The notes: generated from the letters alone by a model not told the origin. A stretch of DNA of 63,697 nucleotides from an uncultured Desulfuromonadales bacterium (GCA_945787295.1 CALZHQ010000021.1:1-63697), one strand, 5' to 3'; positions 23,939 through 32,927 are shown, numbered from the stretch's first letter. Numbers and translations are program-made.

Positions 23939-24748
23939 TTAGGGAGCGGGATTGACCCGCAGCTTGTTGACCAGTTGCTGTTGGCAGTAGCTGTCAGTGT
24001 CGTGAATCAGTCGCTCCTGGCGAAGCTGCAGCTGATGGATGAAAAACATCAGGATGATGCTTAAGACCAGGGCGATAAAGGTCGAGTTGAAGGCGACCCC
24101 GAGACTCTGGGTCACCCCGGTGATGTCCCCTTCAACTGCGCGGTGAGCTTGACCGAGCGCCGCGCCGATACCGCGCACCGTGCCGATAAAACCGACCGAA
24201 GGGATCGCCCAGGCGATATAGCGGATGATGGAAAGCTCCGAGTCGAGCCGGTCGCCATGGCTGTCGCAGCTGTCCCTGACCGCAGTGGCGGTATCCTGAA
24301 TGTTGCTCGTCGAGGCAAACCGCTGGATTGCGTTTCTCAGCGCCGTGGGCAACAGGAATTGGCGACTGGTCACCGGCAGCTCCTGGAGGCGATCCATAAG
24401 TTCCCGGGTATCTTCCGGGCCGATCGGCATGCCGCCTGGCAATTGCAGCAGGTCCTCATCCAGGAGCTTCTGCTCGCGCCAGATCCCGACCCCCTTGAAG
24501 GCGAGGATCGCCAGGGCCCAGCTAAAGAGGATAATGCAGGCTTCCTGCTCAAAATCGCGGATCACCACGAAAAAGCTCTGCTCCTGAACCGCCCCCGGAG
24601 TTTCGGCCAAACGCTGCTGTTCCATAGCCAGAAACGCAGCGGCCTGAGGTCTGATCAAGGAAACATAGGTCCCATGGACCAGAATGAAAACCACCAGCAG
24701 GCTGAAAACCTGGAAAATCATTTCGGTCGGAAAATTTTTTCCTCGCAT
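23939..24748 (-). CDS. MotA/TolQ/ExbB family proton channel
   Basis: A 269-residue protein with about three or four membrane helices: one near the N-terminus (EMIFQVFSLLVVFILVHGTY), one at ~65-85, and a pair around the family motif IPSVGFIGTVRGIGAALG (~178-195) and SLGVAFNSTFIALVLSIILM (~213-232). In this family such channels use proton or sodium flow to drive movement of a partner with a single membrane helix. Those partners would be the two vWA proteins downstream. ATG 24748 has AAGGTGAC upstream; the in-frame GTG at 24760 is possible. Confidence 0.88.
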   Translation of the reverse strand: MRGKNFPTEMIFQVFSLLVVFILVHGTYVSLIRPQAAAFLAMEQQRLAETPGAVQEQSFFVVIRDFEQEACIILFSWALAILAFKGVGIWREQKLLDEDLLQLPGGMPIGPEDTRELMDRLQELPVTSRQFLLPTALRNAIQRFASTSNIQDTATAVRDSCDSHGDRLDSELSIIRYIAWAIPSVGFIGTVRGIGAALGQAHRAVEGDITGVTQSLGVAFNSTFIALVLSIILMFFIHQLQLRQERLIHDTDSYCQQQLVNKLRVNPAP

Positions 24749-24763
24749 CGTCTCTGTCACCTT

Positions 24764-25000
24764 TTAAATGTCGGTCGGAAAAGGCACCATGCTGTCGGCG
24801 CTGATCTCTTCACGGGGTTGGTAGGGGCGCGGCCACTGCAGCTGCTTTGTTCTCCGAACCTCTTCCTGCTCTGCGCTCTCTTCGGCTTCGACTTCAGCCG
24901 TTCCTGTTTCACCATTAAGTTGTTTCTCGTTCTCCTCGGCGACAGCCAAGCTGCTGCTGCAGATCAGCAGCCAAACAACCATAATTGCAACTCTTCTCAT
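24764..25000 (-). CDS. small secreted acidic protein
   Basis: A 78-residue protein with signal peptide (AIMVVWLLICSSSLAVAEE). The mature part is Glu-rich (EVEAEESAEQEEVRR) and then Pro/Arg-containing (QWPRPYQPREE). Its ATG overlaps the stop of the upstream gene (ATGA), so it is translated with it. It is too short and low in complexity for a family call; it may be a periplasmic linker or chaperone-like subunit of the operon's machine. Confidence 0.68.
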   Translation of the reverse strand: MRRVAIMVVWLLICSSSLAVAEENEKQLNGETGTAEVEAEESAEQEEVRRTKQLQWPRPYQPREEISADSMVPFPTDI

Positions 25001-27414
25001 CTGGCATACCTCGCGACCCGAAAGCCGATATCGCTGGCCGGAACTTTACTGTAGCGGCGGTAACTGAAGCGCAGTTCGGTAATACTGGCATCGCGCCAGC
25101 TGGCCCCCCGCACCAGGTGGTGGGTACCGGTTGCAGCGCCCAGCGGATCGATCTGGCTGCCTTTCGTGCTGCTCCTGCTCGGGGAATAATAATCGTGGCA
25201 CCATTCCGCCACGTTGCCCCCCAGATCATAAATGCCCGCCGGATTGGCAGGAAAACTGCCGACCGGTGCGGTGGCGCTAAAACCGTCGTTATAGTTATCG
25301 ATCACCATCGGCAGCAGGTCGCGGGCCGCTTCATCGGCAAAGTTACCGACCTTGCCTTGCGGCGGATAATTCCCTGGCCAGGGATAGCGGGCGCGTTCCT
25401 TGCGCCCCGCCATCCGGGCGCTAAAGGCCCATTCCGCTTCAGTGGGTAAACGGTAGCCGATCCCACGCGAATCCGTTACCACCAGCTTACCGTTTTGTTC
25501 CTGGTAATAGGCCGGCAAGCCATCTTTGTTGCTCAGCCAGTTCAGGAAGCGTACCGCATCCTCCCAGCTGACATTGACCACCGGATGGGAATCGATGTCC
25601 AGGGACTTGTTGCCGGCCGTCCCGGAAGAATGCTGCGGTTGAAACTGGCGGAACTCGCTGTTTGTCACTTCCCGTGCCGAGAGGTAAAAGCTACGCTGCA
25701 GCACCACCTGCTGTTCCACCTCATTGGCCCGGCGGCCCGCTTCCCGTCTTGATGCGCCCATGAGAAATGCTGTCGGCTTGATAAGGACAAGTTGCTGGCC
25801 GACCGCAGTTTGGGTATTTGCCGGTGGGGCGGCGAATGAGGCGGCTGCCTTAAGGGCCTCCTGCTTGGGGGGAAGCTCGATCTCCAGGCGCTGGCTATAA
25901 CCGGACTGCGGAGTGACGGTGCGGGTGACGCTCTGATAGCCGTTGGCGCGCAGTTCGAAACTATGAACACGGCTGGGCAGGCGGACCCGGCCGCTGCCGG
26001 CCGGCTGTTTTTTTCCGTCGATGTAGAGGGTCGCATCGGGTGGCGTCGCGGCGATAAAAACCACCCCGTATTCCGGCTCGAGGCGGAAGGCGATCTTCCG
26101 TTTGGCGTCCGCAACGAGCTTGAGCTTGCGGTTTTGCGGCCGATAGCCGCTCGCGGTCACCCCGATTTCATGCTCCACCTCTGTTTTGAGAGAAAGAGTC
26201 AGCGGGGTCTGGCCCTTGAAATCACCGTCTACGGTGACTGTGGCGCCGGTCGGTTGCGAAGAGATGGTGAGGCTGGCCGGGGCGGGACTCAGCAGAACCT
26301 GAGCCGGGGTCATTTCCTGACCGGCGACGACCTGCAACGTCAGCGTCAGCGGAGAGAATTTGTCCTTGCGGAAAGTCAGCTGGCGTTCTCCCGCCAGCAG
26401 TTCCAGCGTCAGGGGAGTGAGGCCCTGGTCTTCACCATCAACCGAGAGGCTGGCTCCGGCCGGCTCCGATCGGACCACGACGCTGGCCCAGTCCGGAAGC
26501 AGCTCGACCTGCAAACTTTGCCTCTCTCCAGCCCCTTTGACCAGCAGCTGTTGTTCGACGCTTTGATAGCGCTGGAGTTCAAAGCGGAGACTGCGGCGAC
26601 CGAGCGGCAACTCGACATCTGACAACGGGGTTTTCCCCTCCGGGACTCCATCGACCGACAGGGTCGCTCCCGGCGGCTGACTCGTGACCTCCAGGTAGCC
26701 GGGCAACTTTTGGAAACTGAAATTGTAGCTGCTGCCGATTCTGCTGATCTCCACCCTTTCTTCCAGGGGGCGGAAGCCGGCCTTTTCCGCGCGCAGCAGA
26801 TAGTGACCGGGAAACCCCAGGTAGCTGTCGCCGATGCTAACAACCGGTGGAAACCCGGAAACCGTCAGGCTGTCGGGGACAGGGACAATATTGATCGTCA
26901 CCGGTTTTGCCAGCAGCACAAAAGCGGCGCCGCCAAGCAGGATAAGGAACAGCGCAAGCACCAGATAACGGAACCGGCTGCCGGTTCGCCGAGGTGGCTC
27001 GAGGACCGGGTGCAGGGAGTCTTCCGCGGCCTCCTGCTTATCCGGCTTTACTTTATCAGGAGGGGCGGAGGGAGGAGTCAAACCTCCCTCCGCGTAGCGC
27101 GAGACCAGAATCTCCACCCGCTGGCTGGCCAGCTGCCAGCGGACCAGGAAATCTCCGATCCGGGTGGTGTCTCCCGATTTCAGCCACACCGAGTTTCTGA
27201 GTGGCTCATTGTTGTGGGACAGCGGCTGAAAGGAACTCTCTTGTGCCGGCTGCAGGAACAGATGGTTGCGGGATTCGCCAACAAAGGCTGCAGCACCGCC
27301 GTCGCCAGGCAAACGGATATGGGCCTGTTCATCTGCACCGATGATCAGCGGCAGGCTGGTTTCATTCAGCTTCTGCTGACCGTCGATGCCGTATATTTCG
27401 ATCAGACGGTTCAA
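24997..27414 (-). CDS. FHA-like/PEGA-repeat/SUMF1-like domain protein
   Basis: An 805-residue protein. An N-terminal FHA-like module (LPLIIGADEQAHIRLPGD, ~20-37) may be cytoplasmic; a membrane helix (YLVLALFLILLGGAAFVLLA, ~145-165) follows. Then come several PEGA-type beta repeats, each with a xGATLSVDGxxxGxTPL signature (~230-520), and a C-terminal SUMF1/FGE-sulfatase domain (~550-800) with REVTNSEFRQF, RLPTEAEWAFSARMAG, GNVAEWCHDYY and RGASWRD. The catalytic Cys pair of real FGE is missing after RGASW, so this is probably a binding domain. It starts at TTG 27414 after GAGGAG; TTGA overlaps the upstream stop. Confidence 0.85.
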   Translation of the reverse strand: MNRLIEIYGIDGQQKLNETSLPLIIGADEQAHIRLPGDGGAAAFVGESRNHLFLQPAQESSFQPLSHNNEPLRNSVWLKSGDTTRIGDFLVRWQLASQRVEILVSRYAEGGLTPPSAPPDKVKPDKQEAAEDSLHPVLEPPRRTGSRFRYLVLALFLILLGGAAFVLLAKPVTINIVPVPDSLTVSGFPPVVSIGDSYLGFPGHYLLRAEKAGFRPLEERVEISRIGSSYNFSFQKLPGYLEVTSQPPGATLSVDGVPEGKTPLSDVELPLGRRSLRFELQRYQSVEQQLLVKGAGERQSLQVELLPDWASVVVRSEPAGASLSVDGEDQGLTPLTLELLAGERQLTFRKDKFSPLTLTLQVVAGQEMTPAQVLLSPAPASLTISSQPTGATVTVDGDFKGQTPLTLSLKTEVEHEIGVTASGYRPQNRKLKLVADAKRKIAFRLEPEYGVVFIAATPPDATLYIDGKKQPAGSGRVRLPSRVHSFELRANGYQSVTRTVTPQSGYSQRLEIELPPKQEALKAAASFAAPPANTQTAVGQQLVLIKPTAFLMGASRREAGRRANEVEQQVVLQRSFYLSAREVTNSEFRQFQPQHSSGTAGNKSLDIDSHPVVNVSWEDAVRFLNWLSNKDGLPAYYQEQNGKLVVTDSRGIGYRLPTEAEWAFSARMAGRKERARYPWPGNYPPQGKVGNFADEAARDLLPMVIDNYNDGFSATAPVGSFPANPAGIYDLGGNVAEWCHDYYSPSRSSTKGSQIDPLGAATGTHHLVRGASWRDASITELRFSYRRYSKVPASDIGFRVARYAR

Positions 27415-28904
27415 ATCGGCTCCTCGCAACGGAGGGTAAAGATCAGATTGCCGGCACCGGGGCGCACCTTAAAGGTCTGCCGGACATCCCGATAGCCGTT
27501 GCGACTACCGGTGGCCGTGTAGTTACCGGTGCGCAGCAGCAGTTTTTTGCTTTCAAAGCGCCCCAGTCGCCCGACATGATAAACCACCACATCGGTAAGA
27601 CCATCCGACAGAATCACCACCTCAACCTCTGCCTCTGCCTGGCGAATCAGTCCGCTCAGCTGCTCGATCTGGCTGCGGAGCAGCGCTCCGCGGGGAGTCT
27701 GCTGCTCGGCATAGTCCAGTACCTGGCGCGCCTCTTTGAGTGGCGCGGCCGCAAACAGCCGCTCCGGGCGGGAGAGGATCTTTTGCAACCGATCATCCAG
27801 TTCGATGCGCCGACTGACCCGAGCCCGGCAGCCTATGGCGAAGGCGGCGCTGGAATCGATGGCCAGGGCCTGTTCGCAGGCGGTCAGCGCCTTGCGCCAT
27901 TGCTCGTTTTCTTCCAGGCTGGCGCTTTTTTGTCGCAGACTCTTGAGTTGCTCGGCCAACTGGGCCCGGTGGAGCTGCTGCTTGAGATCGATCAGGGCCG
28001 GGTCATGACTCTTGTGACGTTGCGCTTGCCGTAAGGCGTCAGCCGCTTGGCTCAGCTCCCCCTTGCTCAGCGCCTGCAGGGCGCGGCTCATCGCTCCGCT
28101 AAACTGGCGTTCACTCCTGGCGACCTGCAACCGGTTCAGGTTCTGCTCCGCCGGCAAATACGCCGGGTCAAGGGAATTGGCTTCGGCATAGGCTTGCAGC
28201 GCCGCGCTTGTCTCACCGGCCTGCTCGTTGAGCCGCCCGGTTTCCAGCAGGCGCAGAACGTCCGGCAGCCTGGTGGCGCGGCGGAGCCCTTCCGTTGCCC
28301 GACCATGGTCGGCATCGATGGCCAATGCTGTTTGGAATTGTTCGGTTGCCGTTTGCGGCTCGCCATTTCCCAGCGCCTGGAACCCGGCATCAAGAGCATC
28401 GCTTAAGAGTGATTGTTTGGCGGCCATGAGCTGTTCCAGGCTGGCGATCGCTGTGGTGCAAGCCGCTTTGGCGCTGGCAACCTGCTTGTCTCGAATAAGT
28501 TGCTCACAGTCCCTGGCCTGGGCAGTTGCCGCGGCATAAGAGTCACCACCCCAGACGGCAACGTTTTCCGCCTCGGCGGCGGCCTGCAGCCGCAGCCATT
28601 GCTCCCGCAACCGATCGGTCTCCTGGGCGACCTCATTTACTGTGCCCTGCTGGGCAGCTGTGGAGAGCTGGGCTGGCGGTCGGTGCGGCTCCGGCTGGAC
28701 GACCGGCGGAGCGGCTTGTTCGGCAGGCAGAAACAGGACAACGAGGGCGACCACACCCAAAAGCAGCCCCAGGCCCAGCACCAACAGCCGGCTGCGCTGG
28801 GAAGCTGTTGGCTGTTCCTTTTCATAGCCGTCGGGCGGAACCAGAGGCGGCTGGCTTGTGGGCGGTTTTTTCCCGTTTTCTTTATGGCCTGGATCTTCAA
28901 TCAT
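27411..28904 (-). CDS. membrane-anchored TPR/coiled-coil protein
   Basis: A 497-residue protein. A Pro/Lys-rich cytoplasmic start is followed by one membrane helix (LLVLGLGLLLGVVALVVLFL, ~40-59). TPR-like helical repeats (~85-390) have the motifs AFQALGNGEPQTATEQFQTAL and ALQAYAEANSLDPAYLPAEQ. A final PEGA-like beta module (VVVYHVGRLGRFESKKLLLR, ~440) resembles the repeats in the next gene. It would project into the periplasm as a scaffold. ATG 28904 overlaps the stop of the upstream gene (ATGA), a coupling repeated across this operon. Confidence 0.8.
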   Translation of the reverse strand: MIEDPGHKENGKKPPTSQPPLVPPDGYEKEQPTASQRSRLLVLGLGLLLGVVALVVLFLPAEQAAPPVVQPEPHRPPAQLSTAAQQGTVNEVAQETDRLREQWLRLQAAAEAENVAVWGGDSYAAATAQARDCEQLIRDKQVASAKAACTTAIASLEQLMAAKQSLLSDALDAGFQALGNGEPQTATEQFQTALAIDADHGRATEGLRRATRLPDVLRLLETGRLNEQAGETSAALQAYAEANSLDPAYLPAEQNLNRLQVARSERQFSGAMSRALQALSKGELSQAADALRQAQRHKSHDPALIDLKQQLHRAQLAEQLKSLRQKSASLEENEQWRKALTACEQALAIDSSAAFAIGCRARVSRRIELDDRLQKILSRPERLFAAAPLKEARQVLDYAEQQTPRGALLRSQIEQLSGLIRQAEAEVEVVILSDGLTDVVVYHVGRLGRFESKKLLLRTGNYTATGSRNGYRDVRQTFKVRPGAGNLIFTLRCEEPI

Positions 28905-30133
28905 TGAACTGGTTTCGACTCATTATTGGTGGAATCGGTTGTCGCACCTTCGGCACTCTTGTCAGTCATCAACGGCAAGCCGGTTTCTGTCACGTAAATA
29001 TCCCGCAGTAGCGCCCGCCATTGCTGGTACTGTTCCTCGGCCGAACCGGTGAGTCTGACGGTCTCCCCGACCACTTCCAGCACCAGCGGGGCTGCTTCCG
29101 AGCTGAAGGACTGGCTCAGCTCCTCTATAACATCTTTGTGGATTTTAGTTTCCTCGCGTTTCTGAAACCCGCTGTAGATGGCCGCCGCGCCGCCCGCGAT
29201 CATCACGCTGGGCAATCCCGAACTGCGCAGATTGCTGTCGTTAGCGCTGATTAGAATCCCCCCAACCACTGCGGCTGCCCCCAGCAATTGTCGGGTCAAA
29301 GATTGCTTTTCCAGCTTCTTCAGGGCGGTGAGCTCCTCACTGTAGAGTTTCCGCCAGTCTCCGTAGGATTGCCAGAGATCCTGGTAATAACTATCGTAAT
29401 AGCCGTTGATGGTGTCGACCAGCATCTGGTCGCGGACCTGAACGGCTCTTACCCGTTCGAGCATCGGATCGTTGCCCGCCGGCAGCCGGATCAGCTTGTA
29501 GCGACCGTTGTTGTCTCTGGAGAGATGGTCGGTAAAGACATCCGGGGCCATTTCCTGAGCGAAGCGCAGCTCGGTGACCTGCTGAATCTCCTGCAGGTCT
29601 GCGGCGGCAAGCTGCTGGCGGTGCCTGACCAGGTCATTGGCAATGGTGTTGTACAGGTTCTGGAAGGGGTCTGCTTTTTCCGGTATCAGCCCGATATAGT
29701 CGGACGGTTTGAGAATTTCCGCATAGGTTTTATCGAACCAGGGCACGCCCCGTTCGTCACTGGCCTGAATAGAAACGATGAGCGCCTCGCCATCCGAGCG
29801 CTTGATGGTGCCGCGCACCTGAACGTGCGCGCTGTTTTCTCCGGGGACCACGCGAACGGCCCCCCAATAACCGGAGCGCTGCATGGTGTATTTGAGATGG
29901 AGCGGCACAAAACGTTCCTCAGCCTGACGGATTTCCTCAGATAGCCCCAGTTTTCCCGTCTCCTCTTCGGTGAGCTGCTGCGAGTCGAAGACCCGGATAG
30001 CCACATCGAGCAGCTCAGTACTGGCAAGCTCTTGCGGGGCCAGCAGTGGCTTGACTTTCTTGCCCACCGTGCCCTTGGTGGCGCAGCCGCCAACCAGCAG
30101 TAAAACTGTCAGCAATAGCGTTAGTCTGTTCAT
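28901..30133 (-). CDS. envelope lipoprotein of the vWA operon
   Basis: A 410-residue lipoprotein with lipobox VGGC (~residue 17). Mature sequence is mainly alpha/beta with no named family that I recognise. A hydrophobic segment near 300-325 (LGAAAVVGGILISANDSNLRSSG region) could be a buried helix or glycine-zipper-like stretch. ATG 30133 lies 7 bases after the stop of the previous gene with GGTAGG upstream. It is coupled by ATGA to the next gene. It probably anchors the machine in the outer membrane. Confidence 0.75.
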   Translation of the reverse strand: MNRLTLLLTVLLLVGGCATKGTVGKKVKPLLAPQELASTELLDVAIRVFDSQQLTEEETGKLGLSEEIRQAEERFVPLHLKYTMQRSGYWGAVRVVPGENSAHVQVRGTIKRSDGEALIVSIQASDERGVPWFDKTYAEILKPSDYIGLIPEKADPFQNLYNTIANDLVRHRQQLAAADLQEIQQVTELRFAQEMAPDVFTDHLSRDNNGRYKLIRLPAGNDPMLERVRAVQVRDQMLVDTINGYYDSYYQDLWQSYGDWRKLYSEELTALKKLEKQSLTRQLLGAAAVVGGILISANDSNLRSSGLPSVMIAGGAAAIYSGFQKREETKIHKDVIEELSQSFSSEAAPLVLEVVGETVRLTGSAEEQYQQWRALLRDIYVTETGLPLMTDKSAEGATTDSTNNESKPVQ

Positions 30134-30140
30134 GTGCTGC

Positions 30141-31088
30141 CTACCCACCTTTGGGAGTAACGCCCTTGTATTTCCAGTATTCCTCCCAGAGCTTCTTCTT
30201 CAGTTCCGGATCGGTCTCTTTTTCGGCTGCATCCCGTAATTGACGGGCGACAATATCGTCATCTTCCGGTGGCGGAAGTTGGCCTTCCGGGGTGCCGCTA
30301 CGGGCCTGCGCATCGCCCGTGCCGCCGCGCCCCGCACCCCGAGTCGCATTGCTACCGGTTTTGGCGCTTTGCGTGCCGCTTGCTCCGGCTGAGGCAGAAC
30401 CTTCTTCTGCCTCCAGCCCCTGCTCTCCAGCAGTCGTAAATTCCCCTGAGCCGTCAGTTCCCGTACTGCCTGCAGCAGCCGAGCCCGTTCCAGCACCGCC
30501 GGCAGCCGTCCCGGCCGTTCCTGTCTCTCTCTGCCTGGGGATTCTGGTCGCGACCTTTTCATCTTCTTTCAGCAGCATCTCGTCGAAACTGCCCAGAGCA
30601 GAGAGGAACTGATTATGCAGCTGTTCGGTCTGTTCGGCCTCTGTTTGCGAGCTCCCCGTTCCCTCCGGGAGTGAGACGGCTTTCCCCTCGATCTCACCTT
30701 GCTGGCTCGCCGCTGCCTGTTCAGTTGCCAACCCGGCGAGCCTTGGGCAGGGCAGGTCCGCAAGCGCCGAAAGGGCCGCCTGGTTAGCCAGTTCCCGGCA
30801 GTAGCCGATGATCCGGGTATTCAGATAGATGACAAAATCTTCGTAATCAGCGGACTCCTGAGCCGAGAGCGACAGGTTTCCCAGCTCTTTGATCGCGGTA
30901 CGCCGGGCGCTGTCAAGCGCCAGAATACTGGTCCGGGTGGAGTTCAGCCAGCTTTCAGAAGCGGCGTAACTGGATGATTTTAAGCAACCTAGAGAGGTTA
31001 TTAGGATGCCGGCGATAAAGAGAACTGTGAACACTCGCTTCAGGATGGTAAAGAGATTATCTGTTTTCCCGGCTATTGGTGTCTGCAT
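30141..31088 (-). CDS. lipoprotein with Gly/Ala/Thr-rich linker, first gene of the operon
   Basis: A 315-residue protein. GGGAGG lies upstream of ATG 31088, so the frame start at 31112 is too long. The signal segment ends in a lipobox (ITSLGC). A helical domain (~40-130) holds several Cys. Residues ~190-270 are a low-complexity linker of Gly, Ala, Ser, Thr with few charges. The C-terminus (DAAEKETDPELKKKLWEEYW) is a conserved-looking charged helix that may dock to a partner. The gene opens an eight-gene operon running to 21830; its promoter must lie in 31089-31248. Confidence 0.72.
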   Translation of the reverse strand: MQTPIAGKTDNLFTILKRVFTVLFIAGILITSLGCLKSSSYAASESWLNSTRTSILALDSARRTAIKELGNLSLSAQESADYEDFVIYLNTRIIGYCRELANQAALSALADLPCPRLAGLATEQAAASQQGEIEGKAVSLPEGTGSSQTEAEQTEQLHNQFLSALGSFDEMLLKEDEKVATRIPRQRETGTAGTAAGGAGTGSAAAGSTGTDGSGEFTTAGEQGLEAEEGSASAGASGTQSAKTGSNATRGAGRGGTGDAQARSGTPEGQLPPPEDDDIVARQLRDAAEKETDPELKKKLWEEYWKYKGVTPKGG

Positions 31089-31248
31089 AAATATCCCACC
31101 TCCCGGGGTCATTACTGCTCGGACAAGATCTAAACACGTAATCGAATTATATCATCGTTCCCTTTTGATTTCATGCTCACCCGGCGAGTGGTCTTGGTGA
31201 ACAGGGGCTTGAAACCGATAAATCCCATAAGGCAAAAGCAGAGACTGA

Positions 31249-32517
31249 CTAGCTTCCAGGCTGTCTTGCATGATGATTGCGGAGCCATTTCTCCAGCAGC
31301 AGAATCAATCCGGTGCCGAACAACGCTGTCGCCAACAGCCCAACCACCAGCAACAGATTCTGCAACAGTTCTGGCTGAATCAGCAGAACCAACCCGAGAG
31401 CCAGCATCATCATTCCGGAGAGCAGCTTCAAGATACGCCCCTCAAATTCACTCAACTTATGGCTGCCGAGGGTCAGAGAAAAGGCGATGACGATAATCAG
31501 CAACGGCACGATATAGGCCAGGTTATACAGGCCCAGGTAAGCGTAGTAGAGCCAATCGGGCAATTGCCGCAGGGTCAGCACCCGGGTATAGACCATCGGA
31601 AATCCGGCCGTACACAGCAACTCATAGCTGTTGGCGACAATAGCCAGTACGGTCGTCCCCAGCAGCAAAGGTACCAGCCGATCCCCTTTGAGGAGGTTGC
31701 GCATCCGTTCAAACAGGCGGGGCTTGGCGGTTTCAGAAATGGATAAAGAAGGACCTTTGTGCAACAGAAAGTGATCCTTGATATTTAGACCGGCGATGGT
31801 CAGTGCGACCAGACCCGCTACGGTTGTCAGCAGCGGCAATTGCCCGGCCAGCAGAAACAGGTTGAGCCAGGCGGCCATAAACAGGAAATAGATCAATCCG
31901 GAAATAACTATGAAGACCCCGCCGATCAGAAACATCCGCTGGCGGGAATGGGTATGCACCATCAGGCCGAGCAGAAAGAGCAGGACAAAAAAAGCACAGG
32001 GATTAAAACTGTCGAGCAGACCGATCATGATGGTGAACAGTGGGAGGGAATACTCTTGCGGGTCGATCGGCAGACTTGGTAACGGTTCAGGCTCAGCCAC
32101 CAATGTTTCCGGCGAAATAGCTTGCTCGCCGGCGATCAGTTTGGCGACCAGGTCGCGACAGCCGGAATGCAGGCACTCCTGTACCGCCTGCTCTATTTCA
32201 GTGGCGACGGTCGGATTGAAACCGAACCAGGCACGACCGCCGACAGCGGTCGTCGGCGTCGTGGCAAAATCGACCCCCTGAACTTCTGCCAGGGCATCCA
32301 TCAACTCGTAACTGTCCCGCTGCAACCAGACATCATAAATCTCAACCTGCAGCAGAGGGTAGCGTTGCTGCAACTGCTCTATATAAGGCTTTTCCTGACG
32401 ACAACTGGGGCAGTTCTCGGCGTAAAAAAAATGCAGAGTTGCACCCGCACCGAACGCGGATGCCGGCGAGAAGAGTCCAAACCAAAAAATCAGCAGCAAC
32501 AACAGTCTGCTCCCCAT
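31249..32517 (-). CDS. thioredoxin-like plus DsbD/CcdA-like membrane protein
   Basis: A 422-residue fusion. After a signal peptide (LLLLLIFWFGLFSPASAFGA), a thioredoxin-fold domain carries AENCPSCRQEKPYIEQ (CPSC redox pair, ~30). From ~160 on there are about eight membrane helices with SFNPCAFFVLLFLLGLM, the conserved NPC of DsbD/CcdA/ScsB-type electron carriers, and a second Cys in YELLCTAGFP. It would move electrons across the membrane to a periplasmic thiol. ATG 32517 has GGGGGA upstream; the ATG at 32535 does not. It is not obviously in the adjacent operon. Confidence 0.85.
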   Translation of the reverse strand: MGSRLLLLLIFWFGLFSPASAFGAGATLHFFYAENCPSCRQEKPYIEQLQQRYPLLQVEIYDVWLQRDSYELMDALAEVQGVDFATTPTTAVGGRAWFGFNPTVATEIEQAVQECLHSGCRDLVAKLIAGEQAISPETLVAEPEPLPSLPIDPQEYSLPLFTIMIGLLDSFNPCAFFVLLFLLGLMVHTHSRQRMFLIGGVFIVISGLIYFLFMAAWLNLFLLAGQLPLLTTVAGLVALTIAGLNIKDHFLLHKGPSLSISETAKPRLFERMRNLLKGDRLVPLLLGTTVLAIVANSYELLCTAGFPMVYTRVLTLRQLPDWLYYAYLGLYNLAYIVPLLIIVIAFSLTLGSHKLSEFEGRILKLLSGMMMLALGLVLLIQPELLQNLLLVVGLLATALFGTGLILLLEKWLRNHHARQPGS

Positions 32518-32620
32518 GATTCCCCCTTGCTTCATGGCTTGTCAGCTGGTGTTTTTCAGGCGGTTATACTATCAGCATAGTTCTTTGTGGGCAGAGTGCA
32601 ATGGCTGACAAAAACAAAAA

Positions 32621-32650
32621 AAGCGCCGCACGGAAGACCGTGCGGCGCTT
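32621..32650 (-). terminator. rho-independent terminator of the csp gene
   Basis: AAGCGCCGCACGG/CCGTGCGGCGCTT is a 13-bp perfect stem with a 4-base loop, followed on the minus strand by TTTTTGTTTTTG. It lies 27 bases past the csp stop codon. Confidence 0.92.
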
Positions 32651-32676
32651 TTCAAATCGTTGCAAAAAGGTTTTGC

Positions 32677-32877
32677 TTAGATTTTACGGATCGCTGCAGC
32701 TTGAGGACCTTTTTGGCCTTCAGTTACATCGAAGCTTACGCGCTCACCTTCAGCGAGAGACTTGAAGCCTTCGCCTTCGATCGCGGAAAAATGAGCAAAC
32801 ACGTCAGGACCGTTGTCCTGCTCAATAAAACCAAAACCCTTAGAATCGTTGAACCACTTTACTGTACCTTCAGCCAT
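32677..32877 (-). CDS. cold-shock domain protein (CspA family)
   Basis: A 66-residue single-domain protein. RNP1-like KGFGFIEQD and RNP2-like DVFAHFSAI motifs are complete, as is the family start [17 protein letters not shown]. Cold-shock proteins bind single-stranded RNA/DNA and melt secondary structure, often acting as antiterminators. ATG 32877 is chosen as the canonical start of the family; the frame to 32925 runs through a duplicated leader. The 5' region contains a duplicated ribosome site, a short upstream ORF and a terminator-like hairpin, described separately. Confidence 0.93.
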   Translation of the reverse strand: MAEGTVKWFNDSKGFGFIEQDNGPDVFAHFSAIEGEGFKSLAEGERVSFDVTEGQKGPQAAAIRKI

Positions 32878-32905
32878 CTTTTTTCTCCATCTCCCATTCA
32901 GCCAT
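32870..32905 (-). CDS. 11-codon upstream ORF overlapping the csp start
   Basis: The duplicated leader creates ATG GCT GAA TGG GAG ATG GAG AAA... encoding [11 protein letters not shown] and ending at TGA 32872-32870, eight bases into csp in another frame. It has its own copy of the ribosome site (GGAG). It could couple or compete with csp translation. Whether it is translated is unknown. Confidence 0.5.
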   Translation of the reverse strand: MAEWEMEKKDG

Positions 32906-32927
32906 CTTTTTTCTCCATCTCCCATTT
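32872..32927 (-). repeat. 28-bp tandem duplication of the csp ribosome site and start codon
   Basis: Two copies of a 28-bp unit (32872-32899 and 32900-32927) are identical but for the last base. Each holds GGAG, an A run and ATGGCT. As 28 is not a multiple of 3, the second start is out of frame with csp. Confidence 0.85.

Noticed and set aside
21830..31088. Zorya anti-phage system
   Set aside because: There is a MotA-like channel, but no ZorB-type peptidoglycan-binding partner and no helicase or nuclease gene.
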